A stretch of DNA of 64,000 nucleotides from Zymoseptoria tritici IPO323 (Eukaryota > Ascomycota > Dothideomycetes > Mycosphaerellales > Mycosphaerellaceae), in contig NC_018216.1 of NCBI RefSeq assembly GCF_000219625.1, positions 1,426,001 to 1,490,000 on the forward strand, read 5' to 3'. Each line of letters opens with the position of its first letter. Position 1 is the first letter of the stretch. Made by a program: the position numbers and the translations under genes. Positions 1 to 10,565 of this stretch are shown here, piece after piece. Below the pieces are notes generated by a model, which did not search any database, had not been told where the DNA came from, and saw only the letters and a list, made by a program, of their open reading frames with translations.

Positions 1-925
1 TTCACCTTTGCGTATCTCATGGTCCATCGAGACTTGACTGGGGCCGCATGTTCTTATGCCTGACCCCTTTGACCTGTTGTTGGTGAGTTTAAATTTTCAA
101 CATCACCTCGTCGTCCCCAGCCATCACACTCGAATCCTTTCATCGAATACACCACCGTTGCTCTCACCTGAACAGTGGCCATCGATCCACCGATCACATT
201 CATCACAGTCCATGTTCTCCCCACTTGGCCATGAAGTCCAGGCCTTCCAAGGCGACGTCACGCCAGAGGTGGGGTCAAGGTCGTGCTCAAGCTGACCTGC
301 CAGCCAGCTTGCCCGCAGGCAAGACCACGACCCCGCCATCACGACTTCAGTCTGTCCGATTACCCTGGACGCCGCAGACGAGGACTCGCCGAGCTCTACC
401 TTGGTCTCTGGGAGAGCCGGATCTCAGGATCTGCTTCGTTCGTGTCCCGACTTCCTTGCTTTCGAGGAGTTCTGTACGTCGAGGATCAAGCCGCATGAGA
501 TCATCACGGACGATCTTTCCAACTCCGCCGAGCTGCAACAAGCCAGGCTTAGCGAATCGTGCCAACATCACGATACCAAAGACCGCCAATGCACCCCGCT
601 GGACCACGGAACAAACACGTTCCAGCCAGCCGGCCAACAACGTACGATGTGAGCCCTAGTACCTGACGTGATGCAGGATGCGTCCTACTATGGAAGTGCC
701 CGCTTCGCTTGCTCACCTTGCAGCACAAACGTGCCACATACTTCTCGTATGGCTGGGCAGCACTGGCAAGCTAAGCTCCATCACGAAGGAGAGTCCTTGC
801 TTGACTGGCGTGATGAAACGGGACCCTGCTTCGTGGGGCGTCACTAAACCGTGGAAGGCTGGTCCGGTGCCATGTACGGTGACTGCATGCGGCCCGACTG
901 GGAGGTAAGGAGAGAGGGTGAGGGA
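1..925. other. No supported gene; upstream region
   Basis: Several short overlapping frames exist on both strands but none carries a recognisable domain, a consistent splice pattern or a convincing start. The right end is probably the promoter of the gene that starts at 1047. A frame around 401-652 could be an exon fragment of something that begins outside the window, but I cannot support it. Confidence 0.4.
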
Positions 926-934
926 GATATAAAG
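926..934 (+). promoter_or_regulatory. TATA-like element
   Basis: The motif GATATAAAG lies about 115 bases upstream of the start codon at 1047, a plausible distance for a stress-type, TATA-containing fungal promoter. The motif is seen directly; its function is inferred. Confidence 0.35.
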
Positions 935-1046
935 TCCTCCTCCTTGAATGCGTCTCTGAAGTTTATCGTTTCGCTACAGAATATTAATTACCCATACTCC
1001 AAAGCTTCTCACGCCTCAGATCAATCAGCCGCAATCAGCCGCAATC

Positions 1047-2954
1047 ATGTCCAGCTACGACAATGACAACGACAACTCTGGTAGGCCATTCTCCATGATA
1101 CAAGCTACCATGGAACAAAGCTGACAGCTATCGTCTTCGTAGGCTCCAGGTCCGGAGGCAGCTATGGCGACAATGACAACTCCCGATCCGGCGGTTTCGG
1201 CGTACGTCTTCCAAGATTCAGCAGCAGCATGATACCGTGCTCACGCTTGACAGGACGACAACAACCGCGGCGGCAATGACGACTCCTATGGCAGCTCCGG
1301 CCGCACTGGAGGAGATGACAGCTATGGCAGCAGTGGCCGCACCGGCGGACTGAGCTCTTCCAACGACAACGATGATTCATATGGTAGCTCTGGCCGTACT
1401 GGAGGCGACCTCAGCTCTTCCAACGATAACAACTCATACGGAAGCAGCGGACGTACCGGAGGAGGCCTCAGCTCTTCCAATGACAACGACTCATACGGTT
1501 CCAGCGGGCGCACTGGCGGGGGTCTCTCCTCGTCCGATGACAACGATTCGTACGGCAGCTCTGGCCGCACCGGCAATCTGAGCTCTTCAAACGACAACGA
1601 CTCATATGGCAGCTCCGGCCGCACTGGCGGTAAGAAACCGAAGTGTAGAAGGCCTGCGTGGTCTGAAACTGTCTCGGACGCGAGGCCTTCGTCCATACTA
1701 GACCATCTTAGACATCCGCTAACCTTATACGCTTTGCTTTGTAGGCGGACTGTCTTCTTCTAACGACAACGACTCATATGGCAGCTCCGGCCGCACTGGC
1801 AGTAAGAAACCGAAGTGTAGAAGGCCTGCGTGGTCTGAAACTGTCTCGGACGCGAGGCCTTCGTCTATACTAGACCATCTCAGACATCCGCTGACCTTAT
1901 ACGCTTTGCTTTGCAGGCGGACTGTCTTCTTCCAACGACAACGACTCATATGGCAGCTCCGGCCGCACTGGCGGTAAGAAACCGAAGTGTAGAAGGCCTG
2001 CGTGGTCTGAAACTGTCTCGGACGCGAGGCCTTCGTCCATACTAGACCATCTCAGACATCCGCTGACCTTATACGCTTTGCTTTGTAGGCGGACTGTCTT
2101 CTTCCAACGACAACGACTCATATGGCAGCTCCGGCCGCACTGGCGGTAAGAAACCGAAGTGTAGAAGGCCTGCGTGGTCTGAAACTGTCTCGGACGCGAG
2201 GCCTTCGTCCATACTAGACTATCTTAGACATCCGCTAACCTTATACGCTTTGCTTTGCAGGCGGACTGTCTTCTTCCAACGACAACGACTCGTACGGCTC
2301 CCGCGGCCACACTGGCGGTAAGAAAACCAAAGGGCAGAAGGCCTGCAGGTACCCGAGATTGTCTCTCGGGCTATGCTAGCGGGTCTTAGCCTGCCCCTTT
2401 ACCATTGTGTCCGAACCACTGCTAACCCTTCTGCTCTTCTGTTTTAGCCATCTCCTCTTCCAATGACGACTCCTACGGCAGTGGAAACACCGGGTCTTCT
2501 GGTTCGTGTCTCTTTCCAACTCTCTTTTACTACCAAGCTTTTTGACCATTACTGACAATGGTATTTGTTCAGGATTCGGCGGTAGCAGCGGCCGAAACGA
2601 TAACGATTCCTACGGCTCCAGCAACCGCGACGATAACAACAGCAGTGGCAAAGTAAGAAAACCGAAGGGCAGAACGCCTGCAGCTGTCCGAGATTGTCTC
2701 TCGGGCTATGCTAGCAGGTCTCAGTCTGCCCTTGTTTCCTGTCCGAATTGTTGCTAACCCTTCTGCCCTTCTGTTTTAGGACTCGACTGCGGGCAAGTTG
2801 CTGGAGAAAGTGAGTTTCTACATACATGCTTGGCTCAGCCTCTACCACGACTGACTTGTGATGATAGGCTGGTTCCCTCCTCGGCAACAACAAGATCGAG
2901 CAGTCGGGACGCGAGAAGAGGGAGCAAGCCGGCCAAGATGATAACAACTACTAG
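1047..2954 (+). CDS. DDR48-like Ser/Asp/Gly repeat stress protein, 11 exons
   Basis: Exons: 1047-1080, 1143-1201, 1254-1629, 1745-1801, 1917-1973, 2089-2145, 2261-2317, 2448-2501, 2573-2652, 2780-2809, 2868-2954. All introns are GT-AG and the exons total 948 nt (315 aa). The protein has no signal peptide or membrane segment. It is a chain of 19-residue units of the type GLSSSNDNDSYGSSGRTGG. Five or more units run without interruption in exon 3; four more each sit in their own 57-bp exon. The C-terminus contains KLLEKAGSLLGNNKIE followed by a charged tail ending DDNNY. Asn/Asp/Ser/Tyr/Gly repeats resemble yeast DDR48, a stress-induced hydrophilic protein, and the C-terminal block recurs in fungal DDR48-like proteins. 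The biochemical role of that family is not settled. The start has a 5' leader rich in CAATCAGCC repeats. Repeat number is likely to vary between strains. Function is inferred from composition only. Confidence 0.8.
1630..2317 (+). repeat. Tandem exon-intron array, 4 x 172 bp
   Basis: Four units, 1630-1801, 1802-1973, 1974-2145 and 2146-2317, each consist of one 115-bp intron plus one 57-bp exon. The units are almost identical, including donor (GTAAGAAA), branch site (CTAAC or CTGAC) and acceptor. All introns are phase 1 and each exon is 19 codons, so gain or loss of units by unequal crossing-over keeps the reading frame and the splice sites. Confidence 0.9.
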
Positions 2955-3110
2955 ACTGCTGGCACGGGATGACAGAAAGGAAGGACACTCTCTCGCCCGC
3001 TGCGTCAAGCAGCACTGGTTTATGGGCGTATAACGGCAATTCGACGACGTTCTCTTGTGTGCAACGTATTCAAGAATTTTCCAAGTGTGCTTCATCCATT
3101 GATCAGTCCG

Positions 3111-3171
3111 TTGATTGATTGATTGATTGATTGATTGTTTGTTTGTTTGTTTGTTTGTTTGTTTGTTTGTT
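3111..3171. repeat. Compound microsatellite (TTGA)n(TTTG)n
   Basis: About six TTGA/GATT tetramers pass directly into about eight TTTG tetramers. It lies 160 bp after the stop codon of the DDR48-like gene, in its 3' flank. Confidence 0.9.
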
Positions 3172-3700
3172 ACATGCTTTGCGCCTGCAATATGAATGTA
3201 GGGCATAATGCTAACTATGCGGGCCACTCGTTGTCTCCTTCGTGGTCCGCGTTTGACCTCTTGCTCCCTCCCGCTCCCTCCTCGATTATCATTGAGGCCC
3301 ACGACATGTCTGCCTGGAGACCTCCAACCGTTTCTACCTCATCACCTCGATCCTGCCCGAGAGAGCGCCCTCTGCCCTGGTCTGTCGTCTCTGTCGACGC
3401 TCAAATATCAGACCACGTGAACTTCCACGTGCAATTGCAGAAATTCGGCTCTCCGAAGCGAATCGATTCTCGCTCGACAGTCAAAAACCTTTTCCTGGTG
3501 CTGCATCAGGAGACACCGTCTACCTCCTCGAGGCATGCAACGCTGCCGAGTTGTCTGTTCCGACTGTTTCCTACACGATGCGCTGGCCATTCCGATCGAG
3601 CTCCAGAACTGCTCTGCGGTTTCAGGTCGGATCCACTATTCCGCCGCTTGTTGGAATCGTTTCACTCTCCAATAGATACTCATCACCTCGTGCTACCTCT

Positions 3701-5213
3701 TCAAGGAAATCCCTCATCCTCTTCTCTCCTCCCTCCACTGTCCAAATCCATCTGCCTCTGTCCCTCCTCCTCCGCCGCTGTCGGTCCCACCACGAGCACA
3801 GCCTCATCTTTCTTCTCCTCATGATTGACAAACAGAAACGACGCCACGACAATACACGCTCCCACCCAATAGAACGGTCCCACAGTCTGCCGATTGATGA
3901 TGATCTGAGCTACCAGGCTCAATGGGATGGTAATGCTCAACCCGACCGTGACGACAATCGGACTCGTCAAGAGTACTGCGTACGCCCACGCCATGTCGCT
4001 GACCAGACTGCCCAGAGAGTTGCACACGATGATCATCCACACGTACGCGGTGGGTGGCATCTCGAACGTTTCCACGCCGGTGAAATGCAGCACGAACAAT
4101 CCCGGCCAGAGGATCAGAACGTTGATCACGCCCACCAGGCCAAAGAATATCGGCATATCCACCCTCGTCTCATCTGCGATCCTCTTCTTCATGAACACCG
4201 CGTACAGACCGTACATGATCGCCGACGCGAACGCCAACAAGTCTCCAATTGCAATTTCTCGCGTCGACTTGTGCGGGAAGTCGCCTCGGTGTTTGTCGTC
4301 CGACGACCGGCCAGAGAAGTCGATGAGGGAGATGAGGATAATACCCGATAGAGAAGCGATGACGCCGAGGAGTTTCCGCAGAGTGAAGATTTCCACTTTG
4401 AACATGGCGCCGAAGATGAGGGTGAAGACGGAAGAAGTGGAGGTGAGAATCGTGGAGGATGCGACAGAGGTATATTGCAGACAAGCGGCGACGAAGTAGT
4501 TGGCAAGGAACCAGAGGATGCAGAATTCGAGGGAGAGGCGGAAGATTTCGGCAAGATTGAGTGGTTGCAGGTGGGATGGGGCGGAGGGCGCAGAGAGGAC
4601 ATCCTTTGCGCTGAGGACTTGGCTTTGGGAGAGGTCGTTGGAAGGATCGTCGAGCAGGTGGGTAGCGGACGGGTTGGTGGATGGCGCGCTATGGTGGAAC
4701 ACGGGACTGTCGTAGTATCCTGGAGGATCTGCCTCCTCTTGCTGCTTGAGAGGCGCATAGCGAGCGTATATCCTGTTCCGTAGCTCTTCCTTCCATCTTC
4801 GTAGGTCCTCTGGGTTGCGGCGGTGTTTGACGATGAGGATCGGGATGAGCGGGAGGATGAAGAAGGAGGTGTTGACGTAGGTAACGAAGTACGGTTTGCT
4901 GTAGGTATCGTCGGCGAAGATGGTCTGGAGAGGGCGGAGTCAGCCGTAAGGTCAACAGAGGCAGAAGAAGCATAATTTATGTCCAACTTGCCGAAGTCAA
5001 AAAATTGGTCGCAGTCCATAGGAATACGGTCAGAGCCAGCAGCAGCAGGCCGACCAGTCTCCTCCATTTTCCCAGCTTGATGAGAGCATGTTGGTTGCCT
5101 TCACTGTGGGGAGTGGTGATCTCGCCGTTATCGAGGTTCAGCGTGGGGACATGTTGTTCGCCGGCGATGGTGGAGGGTTCTGGAGGGAGGAGTGCGGCAT
5201 GCGACATCACCAC
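3701..5213 (-). CDS. DMT/EamA-type membrane transporter (SLC35F / YML018C-like)
   Basis: Two exons on the minus strand, 5213-4992 and 4924-3701, give 481 aa. The intron (4991-4925) has a GC donor (GCAAGT) and a CAG acceptor. GC-AG is the only choice that keeps the frame and gives the family-typical join FLTS|TIFADD. About ten hydrophobic segments are visible: one near residues 51-70, others from FVTYVNTSFFILPLIP onward. A Ser/Asp/Pro-rich cytosolic loop lies at about 110-160. The most conserved stretch is LQYTSVASSTILTSTSSVF. Family members are vacuolar or Golgi membrane proteins of the drug/metabolite superfamily. The substrate is unknown. The protein ends in an acidic tail. An alternative start lies two codons downstream (MVM). 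Confidence 0.85.
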
Positions 5214-5292
5214 GGCGGTGACGGGACAGCGAGGATGATGATCAGAGCGGAGGGCGGCGGAGTGGAAGATGCCATGTATGTCGGAAGCGGTG

Positions 5293-5321
5293 GAGGGTGA
5301 GGGTGAGGGTGAGGGTGAGGA
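5293..5321. repeat. Short (GGGTGA)n repeat
   Basis: Four GGGTGA hexamers plus partial units. On the strand of the neighbouring transporter gene it reads TCACCC, a pyrimidine-rich stretch in its leader or promoter. It resembles a degenerate telomere repeat but is too short and not TTAGGG. Confidence 0.8.
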
Positions 5322-6241
5322 CAGAAAGTCAGGCGGCGGTCGTCGTTGGTATCACATGCGCTCGTCCAACGCCAGGGAGGAAGTCCTCTCTCTAGAACTA
5401 TGGCACCCGGTCACTTATCGCGTGTCACGAACAAGACCGCGTCAATAGTTCTACCAAGCCGTGAAGCCGTTCAGATGCGGCTCGGCATGGCATGCTTGTT
5501 TGGTGGAACGCGTATCGAAGACTTCACTTGCAACTCCGCTCCTGTGGATCTACAACATTGCATCCTGCAGTGTCGTCTGTGTTCCCATCTCGACCCTGCC
5601 CTCCTTCTCTACAACGCAACGCCATGTTTCATCAGCTCTGACGTCGCCGAACGACCTCCACGATGGCGAAACGCCGACTGCAAAACATGGAATCCGCAGC
5701 AACGACGTTCTGGCTCGGCTCCGGCAGTGCTGAGTCAAGCGGTAGAAATAGATCTGCCCTGTCAAATCATGTTGGGGACGCGTGGACGCATCGGCACGTC
5801 GACATGATCTGCACTTGTACATATGATGACCGCCGTGTCGGAGCGATACCTCCGGCCACAGACACAAGAAGGCCAGCATCGGCTCTCACCAACTGGAACT
5901 GGAAAATCAGTGTTCGGGCTTGGACTACTGAGCAGAAGACACCAACATGAAGCTCGTTACCCCCGTGCTTGTCGCAATACGTCGGCTGTTGTTAGACTGC
6001 TGCGCCTGTTTGCAATTCCAGTTTGCGGCAAGCGGATCGGCCTCTGTGACGTTTGCCTCAAACATCTATTTATCCCACAGGTTGGCACGTTGGCAGTTCC
6101 TTTAATACTCCTCTCCAGTCTAGACATCATCTTCCTGTCCGCCGTCCTGTCCGCCATACACAATCTCGTCGACCTTCTTGCTTCCTGGGTCTAGCATCTA
6201 ATCTCACAGTCCATCGATCACACGGACCTTCACCATTCGAC
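5322..6241. other. Intergenic region between divergent genes
   Basis: No supported coding sequence. It separates the divergently transcribed transporter (minus) and aspartic protease (plus). The last 130 bases are C/T-rich and pass into a leader just before the protease start, as is common for fungal promoters. Confidence 0.5.
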
Positions 6242-8026
6242 ATGCGATCCCAGCCCATCGTTTCCCTGCTCGCAGCTTCGTCAGCTTACGCCCTGCCCGA
6301 GCTTTCACTCTCCAAACGCGATCGACACAACAACGGCGCAACGACACATTACGCTCGTAGCGTCGGCCTGAACAAGCGAGCAGACACTGTTTCTTCAAAC
6401 ATCTTTGACGTTGAGAGCTGGAGTTTTGGTGGTGCATACTACACGAATGGTATGCGTCGTTCTCCTTGCCTTGTCCCTGCAATATACCTCCCAGACCTCT
6501 CACTAACGATCGCATCCACAGTCAGCGTAGGCACTCCACCTCAACTTCAGACGGTCATCCTCGACACTGGCTCCTCCGATCTCTACTTCGACTCTTCCTC
6601 GGCGGAGACCTGTCAAACCTCCGGGCCCGAATCATGTCAAGGCGGCACTTTCGACAAGACCAAGTCCGATACATACAACGAGTTTGAAGCCTCGCCTGCT
6701 TTCAATACCAGCTTCGGAGATGGGTCTACCGCCGTAGGTCCGTACGGGCAAGATATGATCGGGATTGGTGATGTAGTGGTATCGCCCGTGCAGTTTGGCC
6801 TAGCTGAAGAGGTGGACACTTCGACTGGATACTCGATTGGACTGCTAGGATTGGGATACTCTACGAATGAAGCTGTCTCAGGGACGACTGACTTCTACGA
6901 GAACTTACCGGAGGTCCTCGCAAGATCTGGCGAGATCAACAGCAGGCTGTACTCGATCTACTTGAACGATGCTGGTGGGTATACTGTTAGCTTCAATTCC
7001 AGAACTCACGCTAATAAAGAGTCAGATGCAAATACCGGTACAATTCTCTTCGGTGGCATCGACAAAACGAAATACAAGGGAGACCTTGCCACACTCAACC
7101 TCATACCAGCCGCATTTGGAGACGGGCAGAGTACTGCAATCGTCAACCAATTCATCACGACTGTGACAGGCGCCTCTGCCACTGTGAACGGCAGAACAAA
7201 AGAGCTCTGGTCCGGCGGACGAGACGGCGTTTCTGCATACAGCTCCAACAACGCCCTTCCCGTCCTCCTCGACACCGGCTCCACCGCCTGGTCTATTCCC
7301 TCATCAATCTTCAACAACCTCATCCTTCCCCAATTTCCCTACGTCGATCGCCAAGGCCTATGTCCTTGCTCCCACGCTTTCTCCTCCGACTCCCTGACCC
7401 TCGAATTCGGTGGCAAAGTCTCCATCGACATTCCCGCTCGCCAGTTCATCGTCCCGGTCATCAACTCTACCACTCGCGAATCTGTGCCCTACAGCCGCAG
7501 CGAGGATGCCTGCGCGTTTCTCCTCGTGCCCACCGATCCCTCCTCCGACGGTTCCCTCTATGAACCTATTGGCGACGCCATCTTGAGAAGCATGTATGTG
7601 GTCTTTGACCTCGACAATGGCCAAGTCTCCATCGCACAAGCAAACGTTAATTCTACCGACGCGCCGGACATCGTGACCGTGGCCGCGGGCCCGACGGGTG
7701 TCGCAGAGGCCGTGTCAGGGGTCAGCACAGCACCATCGAATACATGGAGCATAGCACCCGAAGTGCCCGGCGCGACGAGCGCATTCAGTGTGGTCACGGC
7801 TGCTACTCCACTTGGAACCGCGACGGGCGTTGGCGCTGTTCCCGCGAGCGCGCAGGTTGAAGGCGAGGAGGAAGGTGGGTCTAGCACGAGTTCTGGAGGA
7901 AAGGGCGGCAAGTCGAAGGGCGCGGCTGCCGGGAGGGTGAGCATGGGGTCGATGGAATTGAATGTGCTGTGCGGATTGGCGATTTGGCTTGTTGCGTTTG
8001 GGTGCGGCGTTGGGTTGATTGTTTAG
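6242..8026 (+). CDS. GPI-type secreted aspartic protease (yapsin/OpsB-like)
   Basis: Exons 6242-6449, 6522-6974 and 7026-8026 give 553 aa. The signal peptide is MRSQPIVSLLAASSAYA, followed by a short propeptide with KR sites near residues 26 and 48. The two catalytic motifs of family A1 pepsins are present: LDTGSSDLYF in the N-lobe and LDTGSTAWSIP in the C-lobe. The tail is Ser/Gly/Lys-rich and ends in a hydrophobic segment (LCGLAIWLVAFGCGVGLIV), as in GPI-anchored yapsins. It therefore probably acts at the cell surface, processing proteins at basic sites; that role is family knowledge. Both introns (72 and 51 bp) have CTAAC/CTAAT branch sites. Both are multiples of three without stops, so retaining them would not break the frame. 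The start was chosen because it yields the signal peptide; upstream in-frame codons do not. Confidence 0.88.
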   Translation: MRSQPIVSLLAASSAYALPELSLSKRDRHNNGATTHYARSVGLNKRADTVSSNIFDVESWSFGGAYYTNGMRRSPCLVPAIYLPDLSLTIASTVSVGTPPQLQTVILDTGSSDLYFDSSSAETCQTSGPESCQGGTFDKTKSDTYNEFEASPAFNTSFGDGSTAVGPYGQDMIGIGDVVVSPVQFGLAEEVDTSTGYSIGLLGLGYSTNEAVSGTTDFYENLPEVLARSGEINSRLYSIYLNDAGGYTVSFNSRTHANKESDANTGTILFGGIDKTKYKGDLATLNLIPAAFGDGQSTAIVNQFITTVTGASATVNGRTKELWSGGRDGVSAYSSNNALPVLLDTGSTAWSIPSSIFNNLILPQFPYVDRQGLCPCSHAFSSDSLTLEFGGKVSIDIPARQFIVPVINSTTRESVPYSRSEDACAFLLVPTDPSSDGSLYEPIGDAILRSMYVVFDLDNGQVSIAQANVNSTDAPDIVTVAAGPTGVAEAVSGVSTAPSNTWSIAPEVPGATSAFSVVTAATPLGTATGVGAVPASAQVEGEEEGGSSTSSGGKGGKSKGAAAGRVSMGSMELNVLCGLAIWLVAFGCGVGLIV

Positions 8027-8278
8027 ATGAGAGATACCACACATCGACAGGCATGGAATTTTGCGCGGGAGTTTTGTAAGGGATGGAAACTGTACAGACC
8101 ATGGAATGGAAGACGCTACCCTTGACAACATATGGCATCGCTAAGAGTTTGATTCTACGTGTAAAGCTCCTTCTTATGATTGAAGCCCCCCTAAGATAGC
8201 GGCTCTTTAGCGGCAAACTCTAATTCCAGCCCTTACCGTAACTCCCTACATCGCCGAACATGCCAGGCCGGACCAGCC

Positions 8279-10191
8279 ATGAAGATCCGGCGGCCAGTTC
8301 TTCTTGCTTCATGGTGTCAGGCATGTCGACCATCTCTGGCGTCGTCCAGGCCATCCCAATCTCAGCACCAGTTCCGGCGGTTAGCCAATACGGCACGCCT
8401 AGCAGACGATGCCTTCCGCTATACGTCTGGAAGATGGCTGTCGGTTCGTCTGCTCAGATGCTGGGCTACCCACTAACCAGCCAATAGCTATAATGAGAGG
8501 AAAAGGCTGGAGGAACGATGTCTGCACTTTGACATGGCCGCTTTGCGCCTTGCTGCAGCACGGTCCCTGAATCGCTCCGAAGAAGACATCATCTCCATCA
8601 TCAAGCTGGCGGAGGGCGGCTTCAACCGAGTCTTCACACTGACCATGCGAGACGGGCTGCAAGTCATCGCACGTCTGCCGTATCCTTCCAATCAGCCCAG
8701 ATGCCTCGCTACCGCCAGCGAAGTCGCTACCATGAATCTCGTTCGCAGCCATGGAGTTCCAACACCGGCTGTATACGGACACTCGACGGACTGCTACAGT
8801 TTCGTCGGCTCGGAGTATATCCTGATGGAAAAGATGTCCGGTCGATGTCTTGCGGATGTCTGGTTTGAGCTCTCGGACTCGCAGCGTGTCAAGGTGTTGG
8901 GTGAGATTGTAGATCTGGAAGTCAAGCTGTTCAATATCGATTTTCCTGCGTACGGGAGCATCTATCAGAATGCAGATCTGCCGGACGGGTTTGATCGCGT
9001 GCAGATTGGACAACGGGAAGGCAAATTCTGCGTAGGACCGGATGTCTCTCTCAAGCACTGGTTTGGAACAAGATCCTATCTGGACTTTAGAAGGGGGCCG
9101 AGTAAGTGTCAAAGTATCGGTCTAGTGCCGCGAAGCAGCGCTCGTTCTGCCCATTGCAGGTATTACACCCCTTGCCGTCCTTCAACGAGCCGCTGAGAAG
9201 GAGGTTATGTGGCTACGCACGCACGGAAGACCAAGGCTGCCATTTGATCGTGAGTTTCGCGAAATGTTCGACTACCAGAAGACAGATCCGAAAGAGCACT
9301 TGCAGGCACTTGAGGCCTACCTCGAAGTCGCGCCATACATCGTGCCAAGCGAGAAGTGGCTGCACAGGCCGGTGAGTAGAGCAACTCTCGCAAATTATCG
9401 CGCTACCGCATGATCCACTTCCGACGAAGCGCCTCAGAAGTATCTCCTACAGATTACTGACCTGTCTTTGCCTCCAGATCCTCAGACACCCGGACCTGAC
9501 CCCAAACAACATCTTCGTTGACGAGGACTATAGGATCACCGGCATCATCGATTGGCAGCATGCTTCTGTGCTGTCACTATTCCTTCACGCCGGCATCCCC
9601 AAATCCTTCCAAAACTACGGCGATCCGCAGTCGGAGGAGTTGCAGAAGCCGAAAATGCCCAGTCCCGATGATTTGGACGAGGACGAGGACGACTACCGAA
9701 AAGACTTAGAGCTTTATCGCCGTCGACACGCCCATTACTATTACGTCGCAGCGACGGCCTCAAAGCTGAACATGCATTGGAAAGCCATGACCCAGGCTCG
9801 TGGACTGTTGCGAAGAAAGATCTACGAGCATGCCGCCGAGCCTTGGGAAGGCAACAGTATCCCGTTGAAAGCCGCCTTGGTTCAATTGATGTCCGACTGG
9901 CCGGCGTTAGGAGATCCTAACGTTGCTTGTCCCATCGACTACAGCGAGGCAGAGGTCCACGACATCATGCAGAATGCCTCAGCGCAGGAGGAGATGGACC
10001 GACAGATGGCAATTCTGCGTGATGTGATTGGCGTCACTTCGGATGGTTGGATGCCTTGCGAGAGTTATGGCGACGCCGTGGATCGAGCTGCTGAGATGAA
10101 GCAGAGTGCATTGCGCGATGCGGATGATGAAGTTGAGAGGGAAATGATCCGGGCTCATTGGCCGTTTGACGACTTTGACGAAGATTCGTGA
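8279..10191 (+). CDS. aim9: AIM9-like mitochondrial phosphotransferase (APH) family protein
   Basis: Exons 8279-8439, 8488-9101, 9160-9371 and 9478-10191 give 566 aa. The first intron (48 bp, donor GTCGGT, branch CACTAACC) was recognised because it joins FRYTSGRWL to YNERKRLEERCL, the usual N-terminal block of fungal AIM9-like proteins. The first 45 residues are Arg/Ser/Ala-rich without acids, as in a mitochondrial presequence. The kinase-like fold shows a Gly-containing N-lobe (KLAEGGFNRVF), the catalytic loop HPDLTPNNIFVD and the metal-binding motif GIIDWQHA. Yeast AIM9 is mitochondrial and its deletion alters mitochondrial inheritance; its substrate is unknown. Not an antibiotic resistance enzyme despite the fold. 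The C-terminal 200 residues are acidic and helical. Confidence 0.85.
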
Positions 10192-10565
10192 AGGCTTCGG
10201 ATTGCGGCAGCAGACTCTCTGAGTGGGTATCTCTGTGTGCACGAGACAGGTTGTATAGGACACATCCTCTTCGCTCCGTTATCGACATCGCCGGGACATA
10301 TGCAGCCCGTGCGAGGATACAGGGAGGGATTGGATGAGGTGCATTCGTCGGCCACAGCGAGTTTCTAAAGCCCTGGCATGAACCATTGTCTCATCCCTGA
10401 ATCTGCCTCTCTTGTGTTGTTCGCACTGCGAGCTTTTCCCTTCGATAAATTCATCGACTTTCTCTTTCTGTCCATGCCAAACCAAGGACCAAGTCTCGAC
10501 GAGCCGTCGTCAATACGCCCCTCCGAAAGATCAAAGTAAAAGTGAAAATGAAAGGCACCCACACC

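Noticed and set aside
225..659. Overlapping frames of 71-144 codons on both strands
   Set aside because: No frame stands out; composition is that of non-coding GC-rich DNA.
3135..3824. 229-codon plus-strand frame
   Set aside because: Starts inside a microsatellite and runs antisense into the transporter's 3' end.
4189..5067. 292-codon minus-strand Ser-rich frame
   Set aside because: Overlaps the transporter exons in another frame on the same strand; low complexity.
5293..5321. Telomere repeat
   Set aside because: Only four GGGTGA units inside a gene-dense region; not the TTAGGG type.
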